Shown: in pieces, positions 11,137 to 22,901 of the stretch
Position numbering within the stretch: the first letter of the stretch is position 1
Layout of the letters: the number at the start of each line of letters is the position of its first letter
Origin: Dinochytrium kinnereticum
Lineage: Eukaryota > Chytridiomycota > Chytridiomycetes > Chytridiales > Chytridiaceae
Assembly (NCBI GenBank): GCA_027604005.1
Contig: JADGJT010000006.1
Location: 84,127-148,126 of the forward strand
Reading direction: 5' to 3'
DNA: 64,000 bases
Program-made: the position numbers and the translations under genes
Notes under the pieces: model-generated
The model's database searches: none
What the model was told of the DNA's origin: nothing
Seen by the model: only the letters and a program-made list of their open reading frames with translations

Positions 11137-14100
11137 ATGAACTTCTTCACTTCGGCATTGCGACTTCGATCACAGCAGCAGCCTGCGAATCCGGCTGCTG
11201 CTGATGCAGAGGATGAGGAAGACTCTACCCGCAAGGTGATTTCCGACCTCACCTCGCTGATCCAGCAGCATGATCAGAAAGTGAAGGACACGCTTCGGGA
11301 CCTTGAAAAGGCCATCATGGAACGACGGTAATCTCCATCCTTTCCGTGTAATCATTCCCGCTAATGCATCCAAATAAGATCACAGCAACCTGAAGGTCTT
11401 TATCCTAAGCATCCACACCATAATTGCATGGGCTTCTAACCAGATTTTCTGTTGAAATCCGCAGACGGCTTGGCTACCCAATTCTCAGATGAGGAGCTCA
11501 ACTTCTCCCTCCCGCCATATCTCGCCGAAGACCAGAAATATGAACCATGGATTGATAGTGACGCCGAAACCGTTAACCACGTTGAGGAGGACCTTGTGGC
11601 TCAGTCGCGAAGCGTCGACCATGCTGTTTATGGCGCTGAGCATGACTTTGACAGAGACTGGCTTCTAAAGTACGACGATATGAATGGGTTGAAGTATTGA
11701 ATTTCTGTCTAGCGAGTGCGAACTTCATGTTTCAATGCATGGGGACGAGGAACTTGTTTCGTCGCGAGATCTCTGTGCTCAAGTTTTTACCATCCTGAGA
11801 ACAAATGAAAACGGTACGAAGCCCATTTCCAAAGTCGCCTTATTCATTGTTAAAAAGAGGATGAAATGCAAAATGCTCTGTTGGACTCCCTCGGATTTTC
11901 GAATATGGATTTTGTTTCCACCCTAGTGGCCAAACGTGACATCATCATAGCGACCATCATGGCAAACGTGAGTTAACGTATAAAAAATAGTCGTCAGTAA
12001 CACTAGTTTACAAATAAGGCTGATATTAAGCCGGACGCCAACGTACCTGCTGGAATTGCTCTTGGTCCTCAGCGACCCAACTATGGGGCCCAGGTTACCG
12101 TGATGACAGAGTCTGAGAAAGCCATGATGAAGCAATACAGGAAAGAAAATCGAAAGAAGAAGGCACCAGCTCCTGCTCTAGGTGATTTTGCCTGATATAT
12201 ATATTCGTGATATCTTACCCGTTCTGGATAGATTCAGAGTTTGCTCAGTCTCATGCGTTACTAGGGCTGCAAGGTGATTCCCTTAAGAAGGCTCGTGAGG
12301 AGCAGCTGATCAATAATGCCTCGATGCCGATATCTGGTTCTGTTAGTTTTCCTTTAAAACTTGTATTGCTCATCGCCGCCGTTGATTTTAGGGAATTTCA
12401 AAACCTACTGGACCACAATACCCTAATGTCTACCATTCAACCACTTCTACTGTCGCTTCTGCATTTAGTACACGCTTTACGCTGCCAGCTGGAACCACCC
12501 GGGAAGATAATAAGGTGGGAAAGGAACCATTTATTATAATTTTAATATCTTTCTTCTCACTCTACCTTATTTGTTAGGTCTACGAAGAGATTACCATCCC
12601 AATGATTAGAGCAGCACCACCGAAAACCACGGAAAAGCCCGTCGTAATTTCTCAGCTCCCTGACTGGGCACAAAAGGCGTTTAAGAACTATAAGTCACTA
12701 AACCGTGTTCAGTCTATAGTCTACCCAATCGCTTTTGAGACCAACGAGAATATGCTTGTCTGCGCTCCCACCGGAGCTGTAAGTATCGAAAGATATACTA
12801 GGTGTGGTGTTTAATCGGGTTCCCTCAGGGTAAAACGGACGTGGCGATGCTGACGGTTCTCCGAACGCTTTCTCAGTACATGGAAAACGGGATCTTAAAA
12901 AAGAATGATTTCAAGATTGTTTATGTTGCGCCAATGAAAGCTTTGGCCGCGGAGATTGTCGCAAAGTTCTCATCGAGGCTTGGTGTTCCTGAATCTCAGG
13001 GAGGATTAGGAGTTGCCGTCAGAGAATTGACGGGTACGTCGAGCTCTTGGGTTGCTTTCTATGTTACCCCTTCTAATGATAATCAATCTTTAGGTGACAT
13101 GCAAATGACTAAGGCGGAGATTGTGGCTACTCAGATGATTGTTACTACCCCCGAAAAGTGGGACGTCGTTACCCGAAAGTCTGTTGGAGATACCGAACTT
13201 AGCCAGAAGGTTCGATTGCTGATTATTGATGAAGTGCATTTGCTTCATGAGGATCGAGGTTCCGTTATTGAGAGCATCGTTGCAAGAACTTTAAGGCAGG
13301 TTGAGACCAGTCAAACTTTGATTAGGATCGTTGGTCTTTCAGCTACCCTCCCGAACTATGTGGACGTGGCCCAGTTTTTAGGGTTAGTGTCTTTTTGCTT
13401 AGTTTTTCTTCGAGGTTTCGCGATTTTCTGGGCTGAAACTTACGATTTTTGGCATTGTAAAGCGTAAACTTGTACCAGGGCCTATTCTATTTTGATACCG
13501 GGTTCCGTCCGGTGCCTTTAGAGCAGCATTTCCTTGGAATAAAAGGGCGCGCTGGTAGCCATGTCTCGAAAGGCAACATTGACAGAGTTTGTTACGACAA
13601 GGTGGTTGATCTTGTTAGAGAGGGACACCAAGTCATGGTCTTTGTGCACTCCCGTAAGGATACGGTAAAGACAGCCATGATGCTGAGAGCTGAGGCTGAA
13701 AAGGAGAATCTTATGGGTTCGTTTCTTTTGAATTTTCCAGTTCTTAATCGTTTAGGGATTTTCGATACCACGGAGGATCCTGCATACAGTCTGGCTGCAA
13801 AGGAGATGCAAAAGTCAAGAAACAAGGAGTTAAAGGAGTTATTTGGATATGGGTTCGGTATCCATCATGCTGGGATGCTTCGTTCGGATAGAAATCTTGT
13901 TGAAAAGTTTTTTGGGAAGGGCCTAATGAAGGTAAGATAGATTGCTAAGTTTCATGTTCATTCTCATGCGGTGATAGGTTCTCTGCTGTACTGCGACTCT
14001 TGCCTGGGGTGTTAACCTTCCCGCATATGCTGTCGTGATCAAAGGAACTCAGCTTTACGATGCTCAAAAGGGTTCTTTCATTGATCTCTCTATTTTAGAT

Positions 14101-17100
14101 GTCTTGCAGATTTTTGGGCGAGCTGGGCGGTATGAATACTCTATATTGTTCAACATGGTCTAACCCGGTGTCTCAAACGCGTAGGCCACAATACGAAGAT
14201 AGAGGTGTCGGATTCATCCTAACAACCCACGATAAACTCAATCACTACGTTTCTCAAATGACTCTTCAACATCCTATTGAATCCCGATTCGCCGAAAACC
14301 TCACTGATAATCTGAATGCCGAAATCTCACTTGGAACTGTGACCAACATTGAAGAGGCGATAAAGTGGTTGGGGTATACCTACCTCTTTGTGAGGATGCG
14401 GAAGAACCCATTTCACTACGGGTTGGATTGGAAGGTTCTCGAGGATGATCCGAACCTAGGAAAGCGCTGCGGAGACCTTTTGAAGATTGCTGCTCGGAAT
14501 CTGCATAAGGCTCAGATGGTTGTGTTTGATGAGAGGACAGGATACTTGACCCCGAAAGACTTAGGAAGGACTGCAAGCAACTATTACATTAGGACAGCCA
14601 GTATCGAGATCTTTAACGGGATTTTAAAGCCCAAAATGTCGGAGGCTGATGTGCTCGGCATGGTCAGTATGAGTACAGAGTTTGAGAACATCAAGGTCCG
14701 GGAAGAGGAGATTGTGGAGCTGAAGCAGTTAGAGGAAAACGCCTGCTACTTCCCAGCCAAGGTGATTTAGTCATACTCTTCTAGTCCTGGGGTCTAAATG
14801 ATATTCGGGTTAGGGAAGCACGGATACTCATTACGGAAAAACCAACATTCTCCTTCAAGCCTACATTTCAAAGTCAACTCTCAATGATTTCGCCTTAGTG
14901 TCGGACTGTGCCTACGTTGCTCAGAACGCTGCGAGGATTTTGCGAGCCCTCTTTGATGTTTGCCTCTCTCGCAATTGGGGTCCAGCAGCTTCCGTCATTT
15001 TGTCGCTATGTAAGTCTCTCGATCGAAAGATGTGGCCCATAGAGCATCCTTTGGCTCAATTTGAACTTCCATATGACATCATTGATAAACTCGAGAGGGC
15101 CTCTCACCAAGTGAATATTTTGGAAATGAGGGAGATGGATTCTCATGACATAGGGGCTCTGATTCGGCACAATAAGATGGGCTTAACGGTGTCGAAGTGC
15201 TTGGAGCAGTTTCCCGTTTTGCTTCTAGAGGCTGAGATTCTTCCTATCACAAGGACCGTCCTTCGCGTCACTTTGAGCATCACTGCTGGTATTATTAATT
15301 TATTTATTCTTCGTTTGCTCCTTAGGAGTGTTAACAATTAACCTCTCCTCCAAAAGACTTTTATTGGAATGATAAGGTTCATGGAAGTGTTGAGCCCTTT
15401 TGGATATGGGTGGAGGATTCCGAGAACATTGAGATTTTGCATTCCGAGTACTTCCTTCTTGGCAGACGAGACGCAAGCGAAACCCAATATATCACCTTCA
15501 CAATTCCTATCCCTCGAACGTCCACTACCGTCGATGAGCTCCCGCCTCAAATTTTCGTTCGCGCAGTTTCGGACCGCTGGATTGGAGCCGAGACCATAAT
15601 AGCGGTCTCTTTTAAGCATCTAATTCTACCGTCACTTCAGCGATCGCCACATACTGATCTCCTCAACCTTCAGCCCCTTCCTGTATCTGCCTTACAAAAT
15701 GAGATTCTGGAAGAAATCTGCCGATTGCGGTTCGATTACTTTAACCCGGTTCAGACTCAGGTGTTCCACACACTATACAATACGCATCACAACGCACTTA
15801 TTGGTGCGCCGACTGGGTCTGGAAAGACTGTAACTGCAGAGCTTGCCATGTGGTAAGTCAATCACAACACCGCATTCCTCTCTGACATTTATTACTCAGG
15901 GCGGCTTTCCGGGATTTCCCACAGTCTAAGGTTGTCTATATTGCACCTCTAAAGGCCCTTGTTCGAGAGCGTGTGAGTGACTGGGGTGGGAGACTGGCGC
16001 CTATGATAGGTCGCAACCTCGTGGAACTCACAGGAGATATCACTCCGGACCTTGAGACTATCAAAAGAGCCGATATTATCATCACGACGCCAGAAAAGTG
16101 GGATGGTATCAGTCGAAGTTGGCAGAGCCGAAGCTATGTTACATCTGTGTCGCTCGTTATTTTCGATGAGATTCACCTTTTGGGTGGAGACCGTGGACCC
16201 ATTCTCGAAGTCATTGTTTCCAGGATGAATTACATCTCCAACCATACAGATCGGAAGGTTAGGATCGTCGGACTTAGCACAGCTTTGGCCAATGCTACGG
16301 ATCTGGCGGATTGGTTGCAGATTGATAATGTGGGGTTGTTTAATTTCAGACATTCCGTTCGTCCAGTGCCTTTAGAAATCTACATTGACGGTTTCCCTGG
16401 AAAGCATTGTAAGTGTGTTCCTCAGCGGCACGGGTAACTAACAACAACATTAGACTGCCCACGAATGCTGTCCATGAATAAGCCGGCTTACGCAGCTATT
16501 ATCACTCACTCGCCGACAAAGCCCGTGATAATCTTCGTATCATCTAGAAGGCAGACGCGTCTGACCGCTCAAGATCTTATTGCATACTGTGCTCTTGAAG
16601 ACAACCCTAAGCGCTTCCTTCATATGCCAGAGGAGGACATGGAGAATCTTACATCTAACGTGAAGGACCAATCCTTAAAGCTTGCCCTTCAATTCGGCAT
16701 TGGGATCCATCATGCTGGTTTAGTTGAGACCGACAGGAAGCTCAGCGAGGAACTTTTCGTCAACGGAAAGATCCAGATTCTGATTGCCACTAGCACCCTT
16801 GCGTGGGGTGTAAACTACCCCGCTCATCTTGTTATCATTAAGGGGACCGAGTATTACGACGCTAAGAGTAAGGGATACGTTGATATGCCGATTACGGATG
16901 TTCTTCAAATGATGGGACGAGCGGGCAGACCTCAGTTTGATAACTCTGGGGTTGCAAAGATTTTTGTCCTGGATACAAAGAAGAACTTCTACAAAAAGTT
17001 CCTTCATGAGCCGTTCCCAGTTGAAAGCAGTCTTCATCTTTGCATACATGATCATATTAACGCTGAAGTGGTCGGCGGGACCATTAAGTCGAAGCAGGAT

Positions 17101-18436
17101 GCTATGGACTACTTGACCTGGACCTACCTCTTTAGGCGTCTCCAAATGGTGTGTCTACTTATCTGTCTGTCTAATTGCTTATTAATCTATCATTGTCTTT
17201 TTTCAGAATCCGACCTATTATGGTGTCAGGGATTGTTCTCCTGAAGGTGTTGCGATTTACCTATCTGAACTCATCGAACGAACCCTAACGGACCTAAGCA
17301 GCGCCTCCTGTATCGAGGTGCATTCCGATAAGGCCGTTGAGACTACGGTTTACGGGAAGATTACAAGTTATTACTATCTTTCGTACAAGACCGTAGGATT
17401 AATTCTGAACCGCCTAAGCAGCAATTACAACCCAGATCCCAAAGAAGGAGACTTCCCTCAGCTCCTCAGAATCCTCACGGACTGCCCCGAATACTCGGAG
17501 CTTCCAGTGCGCCACAATGAAGACAAGTATAACTACGATTTTGAAATGCAGCTACCCGTCTCGGTAGCCTCAGGATGGAAGCGAGGGGGCTTTGGAGGCA
17601 TTCCAGAATCCGTCAGTTACTTGAGCCCTCATGTAAAGGCGTTTTTGTTGATTCAAGGCCATTTCTCGAGGGTCAAAACGCTTCCTTGCGCTGATTATGC
17701 GACTGATACGACGTCTGTTTTAGATCAGTCCATTCGTATCATGCAGGCAATGATTGACGTGTCCGCTAGTCGCGGATACCTCAAGACTACCAAAGGCATA
17801 ATGACTCTTATGCAGTGTATCAAGCAAGCCCGATGGCCGCATGATTCACCACTCCTGATGCTTCCTCATATGGCGGAGGAGCTTGTTGAGTTAGTGCAGC
17901 TCAATGGCAATGCTTTGGGCCTTCAAGAGCTTATAGACCTACCCTCGGATCAAGTCAAGAAAGTCTTCTCGAAGGTCTCTTCGTTGAGGGATTCACAGGT
18001 GAATGATATCTTAGACGTGGTCGGGAAGCTTCCCAAAGTTGAGCTTAAGGTAGCTCTAGAGAATTCGGCGGAACTTCAGGGTTGCTTCGAGGTGTTCTGC
18101 GGCAAAACCTACGATTTGAAGATTGCCGCAAACCGCTCTACGAAGAAGCCCACTGACGGTTTTCGATGCTTCTGCCCGAAATTCCCTAAAGCTCAGCAGG
18201 AAAGTTGGTTCGCCGTCTTGGGAGACACCAATGCGGATGAGCTTATAGCGATGAAGAGAGTGAATCCATCAGGAAATAGGGGACGATCAAAGGACAGAGC
18301 CCTTTCTTCGACATTGCAGTTCACCGCTCCAAACACCCCAGGAGACTATGTCTACAGCATTGACTTCATCAGCGATGCCTACCTTGGACTTGATGCTTCG
18401 GCTAATTTGCGGGTGCGCGTGGTGGAGAAGCTTTAA
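11137..18436 (+). CDS. ASCC3: ASCC3/Slh1-type double Ski2-like RNA helicase
   Basis: A helicase of the ASC-1/RQT complex that splits collided ribosomes (yeast Slh1/Rqt2); in animals ASCC3 also acts in alkylation repair. About 2,000 residues in many exons. Cassette 1 has [49 protein letters not shown] and [13 protein letters not shown], followed by a Sec63-like region with YAYVAQNA-type sequence ([16 protein letters not shown]). Cassette 2 has [39 protein letters not shown] and [10 protein letters not shown], then a second Sec63-like domain to stop 18436. The helicase order and N-terminal domain distinguish it from Brr2. Introns are 50-120 nt; the second exon seems to be a 17-nt microexon (11379-11395). 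Its stop lies 21 bp from the stop of the convergent methyltransferase gene. Confidence 0.96.
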
Positions 18437-18457
18437 TAGCAGACATTGAGTGGTGAT

Positions 18458-19642
18458 TTATTTGGCGTCAGTTGGGAGCCACAGGCGATACACATGAACC
18501 GTTTCTCTGACCGTCAGGTCTCCCACATCATCAGGGAACATAGCACTTGCTTTGACTTCATCCAGCTTCTCCCATTTGAAGTTGTATGGCTCTTCCACAG
18601 CCATCTCAAAGAACTTCAGGTCACGATCCGACCACTTAACGACGTGATGTGTGAATGCAACTAATACATTGCCTGTGCCTGGTTCCACTGTTCCTTTGCA
18701 TGTTTTCAAAAGGTTTGCCTGCTCGCTATGGTTGAAGATGAGGTCTGCCAAGATTATCAGATCGAATTTCTGCTTGCCTTCAGGCAGTTGTGAGAGGATT
18801 TCGGTGAGATCTTGGCCCCATTGGTAGCCCTAAGTTTGTTTTATGCTCCAGTTAATGCCATTCTTCATCTTTGATGATGAGTAAAAATACGTACGACAAC
18901 TTGAAAGGCTCCAGAGGAGACGGCGTCAGGAACATTAGTCCTTGCGTTCTTCCAAATGTTTTGAATGACATCTGCATGGACACTATGTCAGCTTTTCAGG
19001 TTAGGAAAGCTGTGAACCAACCAGGGTCAGGCCAATCTGTCGAAACAACCAGTTTGGCGTTGTTCAATGCGCAAATGAGTGATGGCGTTGCAGCAGCAGC
19101 TCCCAGTTCCAGAACGCTAAAGTTCGAGCATCAGCATTTCCTGCTTGGCGTCTCAAGGATGGTCTGCTTGCAGAAAAACATACCACTTGTTTTGGCACAT
19201 TTCCTTGTTCTTATCCAAATGTCGGGAGGCAACAACTCCTGCGTTCCAAAGCCTTTTACATTTCGTTCAGCAAGGAATTCTCTGTGGTTATTGAACGCCT
19301 ACCGATGAGCCCACAGGCTGTTGAGGGAATGTCAGCAACGTATGGATGACGATCGTCAGTCAGTTACCTGTGCCTCTTTCCAATAAGGCTCAGCTCCAAA
19401 TGCTTCGGGGTACCTTTAAAACAGGAATAAGCCGGCTGAATGGGTGGAAACGTTGATGGCTAACCCTCCTGGATGGACGCCTCCTCTCTCTCATAGCGCT
19501 CGCTGGTCGCCTCTGGACTCGGAGGCCTGAAGCCCTCAGGCTCCTACTAGGATAAGCAAGTGCATCCTCTGCCGATAAAGCGCTGGCTTACGATGAACAT
19601 GCTGGGGTCAAAGAGATCGTCCTCCTCTGCATGGGCGCTCAT
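18458..19642 (-). CDS. EFM7: EFM7/NNT1-type protein N-methyltransferase
   Basis: SAM-dependent seven-beta-strand methyltransferase; the yeast homologue EFM7 methylates the N-terminal Gly and Lys of translation elongation factor eEF1A. Seven or eight short exons read from ATG 19642 ([16 protein letters not shown]). Landmarks are [33 protein letters not shown] (split by introns), motif [14 protein letters not shown], acidic STDWPDP, then [32 protein letters not shown] and a C-terminal beta-strand region ending WLPTDAK. Exon phases agree once the small exons are joined. It is convergent with the helicase gene (21 bp between stops) and head-to-head with the ACTMAP-like gene. The exact substrate is inferred from family membership. 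Confidence 0.88.
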
Positions 19643-19689
19643 GGTGTTTGTCGCAATAAATGAATGTAAAAAAAAAAAGAAGACGGAAA
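19643..19689. promoter_or_regulatory. Very short divergent start region, EFM7 / ACTMAP-like
   Basis: The two ATGs face away with at most 47 bp between them, or 17 bp if the upstream in-frame ATG at 19660 is used. It includes a run of A (19670-19678). Transcripts probably start inside one another's coding DNA, or the protease has an unseen upstream exon. Confidence 0.4.
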
Positions 19690-20530
19690 ATGGTGGACGT
19701 TGTGGACACCATCAGACGGATGGGAAGACTCGCCATTCCCGAGGACATACGGTGGACGGCGTTTATACACTCAGTTGATCCGATGCTGCAGATTGGGCCT
19801 TCCTGCGGTCTCGTTGCGCTGGAGATGGCCGGCAAGTACCTCGGGGCTTCATTGAAAACAGTATCTGGGGATGGCCCGAGAGATCTCGCGGCGCTGCTGG
19901 AGGAAGGTCGCAGGCTTGGGTACACTCAAAAAGGAGAGATGTTTTCAGCTTATAATCTTGCGAGTCTGGCGACTGAAGCTTATGGCATGCGGGCAGAGGT
20001 TGTTGAGTGGTGCGAAGGTCTTGACATTGCTGCACACTTAAATGGAGGAGGCCTCTGCCTTGTGGCTTATGATAAAGATGTTGGTGTTTTCTTAGACTGC
20101 GAGCTTCATAGCTGAATCAAGCTGCTCACGTATACAGGGAAACAATGAGCCTTGCATGAAGAATGGGTCCAAGGCACATTGGGCGCTAATGAATGGTTTG
20201 TGAGGTGTGGTTTGGCTCTAATATGATCCCAAAGGCTACGTTATTGGATTGCCTGGTGACAATACAACCGTAGAGATTGTGGACCTGAAGCACCCGCTTT
20301 CGCATGGAGAGACCCAGACTCCTTGTCAACCTCAGCCAGTTATGTACATGGCATTGCATGGAAAGACTTTACGGCAATCGAGCTGGTCAGCAAAGCTACT
20401 GCGCGAGAGTTCACTGAACTTGTTCCGTGTCCAAGATTCTCTATGCGAGGAGGAATACGTCTTTCCCCAAGATGGAGATATCCGACACACGTTAGCTGGG
20501 AAGCTGATATATCTTTACCCAGCCGTTTAA
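19690..20530 (+). CDS. ACTMAP: ACTMAP-like actin maturation protease (UPF0692 family)
   Basis: Homologue of the cysteine protease that in animals removes the acetylated N-terminal residue from nascent actin. The catalytic-Cys region reads QIGPSCGLVALEMAGKYL, followed by GYTQKGEMFSAYNLASLA as in the family. After an intron the His-containing block is GNNEPCMKNGSKAHWALMNG, joined through another intron to YVIGLPGD. The C-terminus contains MYMALHGKTLRQSSWS and LRESSLNLFRVQ. At least four exons; the frame holds at KDG|NNEP and NG|YVIG. The start is taken as MVDVVDT at 19690; an in-frame ATG 30 bp upstream would add a Lys/Arg-rich leader. Family identity is clear from both catalytic blocks; activity on actin is inferred. 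Confidence 0.85.
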
Positions 20531-20595
20531 ATCTATAGAGAGCATGTAAATGACAAATAGACGCAATGAACCCATCTAGGCGAGCTTTATGAAAT

Positions 20596-21853
20596 TTATA
20601 TGGTATCCTCAGCATCGGCGAGGAGGGTATTTCTAAGGAAAATAAGCAGATCCTTGCACCTCTTGGATCTATCGTCTAGCCCCTGCCCAGCACTCGCATT
20701 CAAAAGAATTGAGAGCATGTGAATAAGCCGTGAAGATATATCCTGCAACCGCCGATCATTCGCCACATCGATCAGAATCCGAGGGAAAAGTGCTATTGAA
20801 GGGGATTTAACGGTGGTCGAACAACAAAACAACCCACCTTCAAGCCGACCCGACATTGGAAGAATGATCATGTCGCGAAAAGTGACCAAGGCCATGTTCC
20901 TGATATCAATAATGTCTGAATTCTGGTCGACCACAAACGGTCTTCCAGGTAGTCTGTTGGTCGTGTATGGTCGGTATCGAGTGCGGAGAGGGAGAAATAC
21001 GCCTTGCACGTAAGGCACCACTGTTCCAAAAAAAAAGCTCCAAAGCTCAACCAGGCGCAAAGTCAGCGCCTCATCCCCCACGGTAACTATCCTGTTTCCC
21101 AAATTAAGCATTCCTGCGGCCAGAAGCTCTTTCATATCAGTCGAAGGGTTGATCTGCTGTATTAGCATCTCATTTAGCCATATACTATGTCAAAACGTCA
21201 GTAATGATCTTCCTTGACCTGCAATACCTCACAAGCTCATTTAAGTCTTCAATGGAACCTTTGAGACCTTCCCCATTGAAAAGCGGCAGAACCTTTGCGC
21301 AGATGGCTTGCCACGCGGCATCCGAGGTGAAGTCACCACTCCCAATACTACCAACCCGCGATCTCTCAACGGGAAATCCCTGCACGCCAACAGGAATGAC
21401 GGGAATAACTCCATCTCGTTCCCTGAATCTGGGAATATCAGATGATCCTCTGCTAGCATATGTGATTGAATTGGAAGAGTTGATGACGGCCCCGGCTGTT
21501 GAGGGTGTTGAGTTGAAGGATGACGAGCTTTGAAGAGAATGAGGAGGCATGATGTTGCTTGGTGGTGCTATGTTGAGGATGGGGGCTGATCCTGCTACGT
21601 TGGTCCGCGGTGTTTGAGAGTGGGGCCTTTGATGGGTGAGAATAGGTCTGCCGGGTGATCCATGGTCAAGACGTGGGGTCGACAGGGCGACGGGGTGGAG
21701 GCTGCTGTTGGGAGGCGGGGCTGTCACGGGTGATGTTGGAGAGCTGGCCTGTAGTGACGATCCTCTCTGCGGCAGCTTGACCTCCACCTGAACGTGGTGC
21801 GTTGGAGCGCGGCTCGGGGTGTCCTTTGCTGGAGGCTGCGGCCCCTTGTCCAT
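20596..21853 (-). CDS. PRR5/Bit61/HbrB-type TORC2 subunit
   Basis: Likely the TORC2 subunit known as Protor/PRR5 in animals, Bit61 in yeast and HbrB in moulds, which modulates growth and polarity signalling. Exon 1 (from ATG 21853) codes a disordered Ser/Pro-rich N-terminus and then WQAICAKVLPLFNGEGLKGSIEDLNELVR. After an intron come WLNEMLIQQI, DMKELLAAGMLNL, LVELWSFFFGTVVPYVQGVFLPL and MALVTFRDMIILPMSGRLE, the heart of the HbrB domain. A third exon follows a short intron (joining LE to ALFPRILIDVAND) and runs to the stop at 20596. The stop is only 65 bp from that of the convergent protease gene. Strong family match. Confidence 0.92.
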
Positions 21854-21917
21854 GTCGCCGTCGTTGGTTGCAATTACAATTATTTTACTGTAATAAATGT
21901 GTTTGTATTATGGGCTC

Positions 21918-22831
21918 TTATTGCGCAAACGAATGCTTCCGACTGATATCTCTCGACGCGGCCGCGTCCGAGTCGGCGTCATCCGCGGCCTCGTCCTTTG
22001 AAGCGTAGATGCCCTTTGGGTTGGCCTCCTCCTCCTCAATGAAGCGAAGGACCTCATCAACAAACGTCCCCCCGTTCTGACCAGACTCCTTGAAGGCAAC
22101 GGCCCGCTTGACAGCCTCCCTGAATGCAGCAACAACATTTGTTCCATCACTGGCGGAACACATGAAAAAGGGCACAGTGTCCTCACCGCCCCCACGCTCC
22201 TCCCTCCGACGCTCAACAAACCCGAACGACTTCTTTGCCCGAGATGGGTCCATATCCACCTTGTTTGCAACCACAACGACGGGGATTCCAAGTCCCCTGT
22301 GACTGACCAACTCTTCGTACCAGATATCGAGATTCTTGTAGGTTATTTTTCGGGTCATGTCAAAACATAGAATGCAGCAGTGGGCGGAGATGTAGTAAGA
22401 TGAGTGCATGGACTGGAAACGCTCTTGGCCAGCCGTATCCTACAAAATTGCAGTTAGGAAAGGTCCAGCCAGCGTTTCTCTTCCATTATCAAGGTTCCGT
22501 AACTTCAAAACAATGACGCTGGGTAACAGGGCGGAGGCAACGAAGCAACGGTACGCACCCAGAAATCAACTGTAATCATAGAACCAGGGTTTGAGGGGTG
22601 TGGTGTTCTATGCCGATAGAGCGTCAAGGCATACGTTGATAGCTGATGCGGCACATAGTCGTTCATGAGGAAGCGCTCAATCAGCTTTGACTTTCCGACG
22701 GCCGAGTCGCCGAGGAGGATAATCTGCGTGGATGCAGGGCTGTTGGCACAGTGCACAGTGAGGGCGTACTTCCTTACCTTGACATCGGATGGCTTATCGA
22801 GCTTTGTCGGCGGGAACGGCGTTGAGGCCAT
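21918..22831 (-). CDS. RABL2: RABL2-type small GTPase (ciliary trafficking)
   Basis: RAB-like GTPase that in animals and algae associates with intraflagellar transport. The ATG at 22831 gives MASTPFPPTKLDKPSDVK; the longer frame upstream starts with TTG. A short intron whose unspliced reading is VRKYALTV... separates this from IILLGDSAVGKSKLIERFL (G1). Then come LSTYALTLY, TVDFW, a second intron, DTAGQERFQSMHSSYY (G3), VVVANKVD (G4) and CSASDGTNVV (G5). The IERFLMND...QLSTYALTLY block is specific to RABL2 rather than classical Rabs. There is no C-terminal prenylation Cys, as usual for RABL2; the tail is acidic and ends KHSFAQ. This is the best evidence that the organism builds a cilium or flagellum. 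Confidence 0.94.
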
Positions 22832-22901
22832 CAATCCACCTTTGTTTGGGGATTTAGTTTTTATTTACTTTTGGGTTGTCAGATCTGTGCTTGACAAATT
22901 C

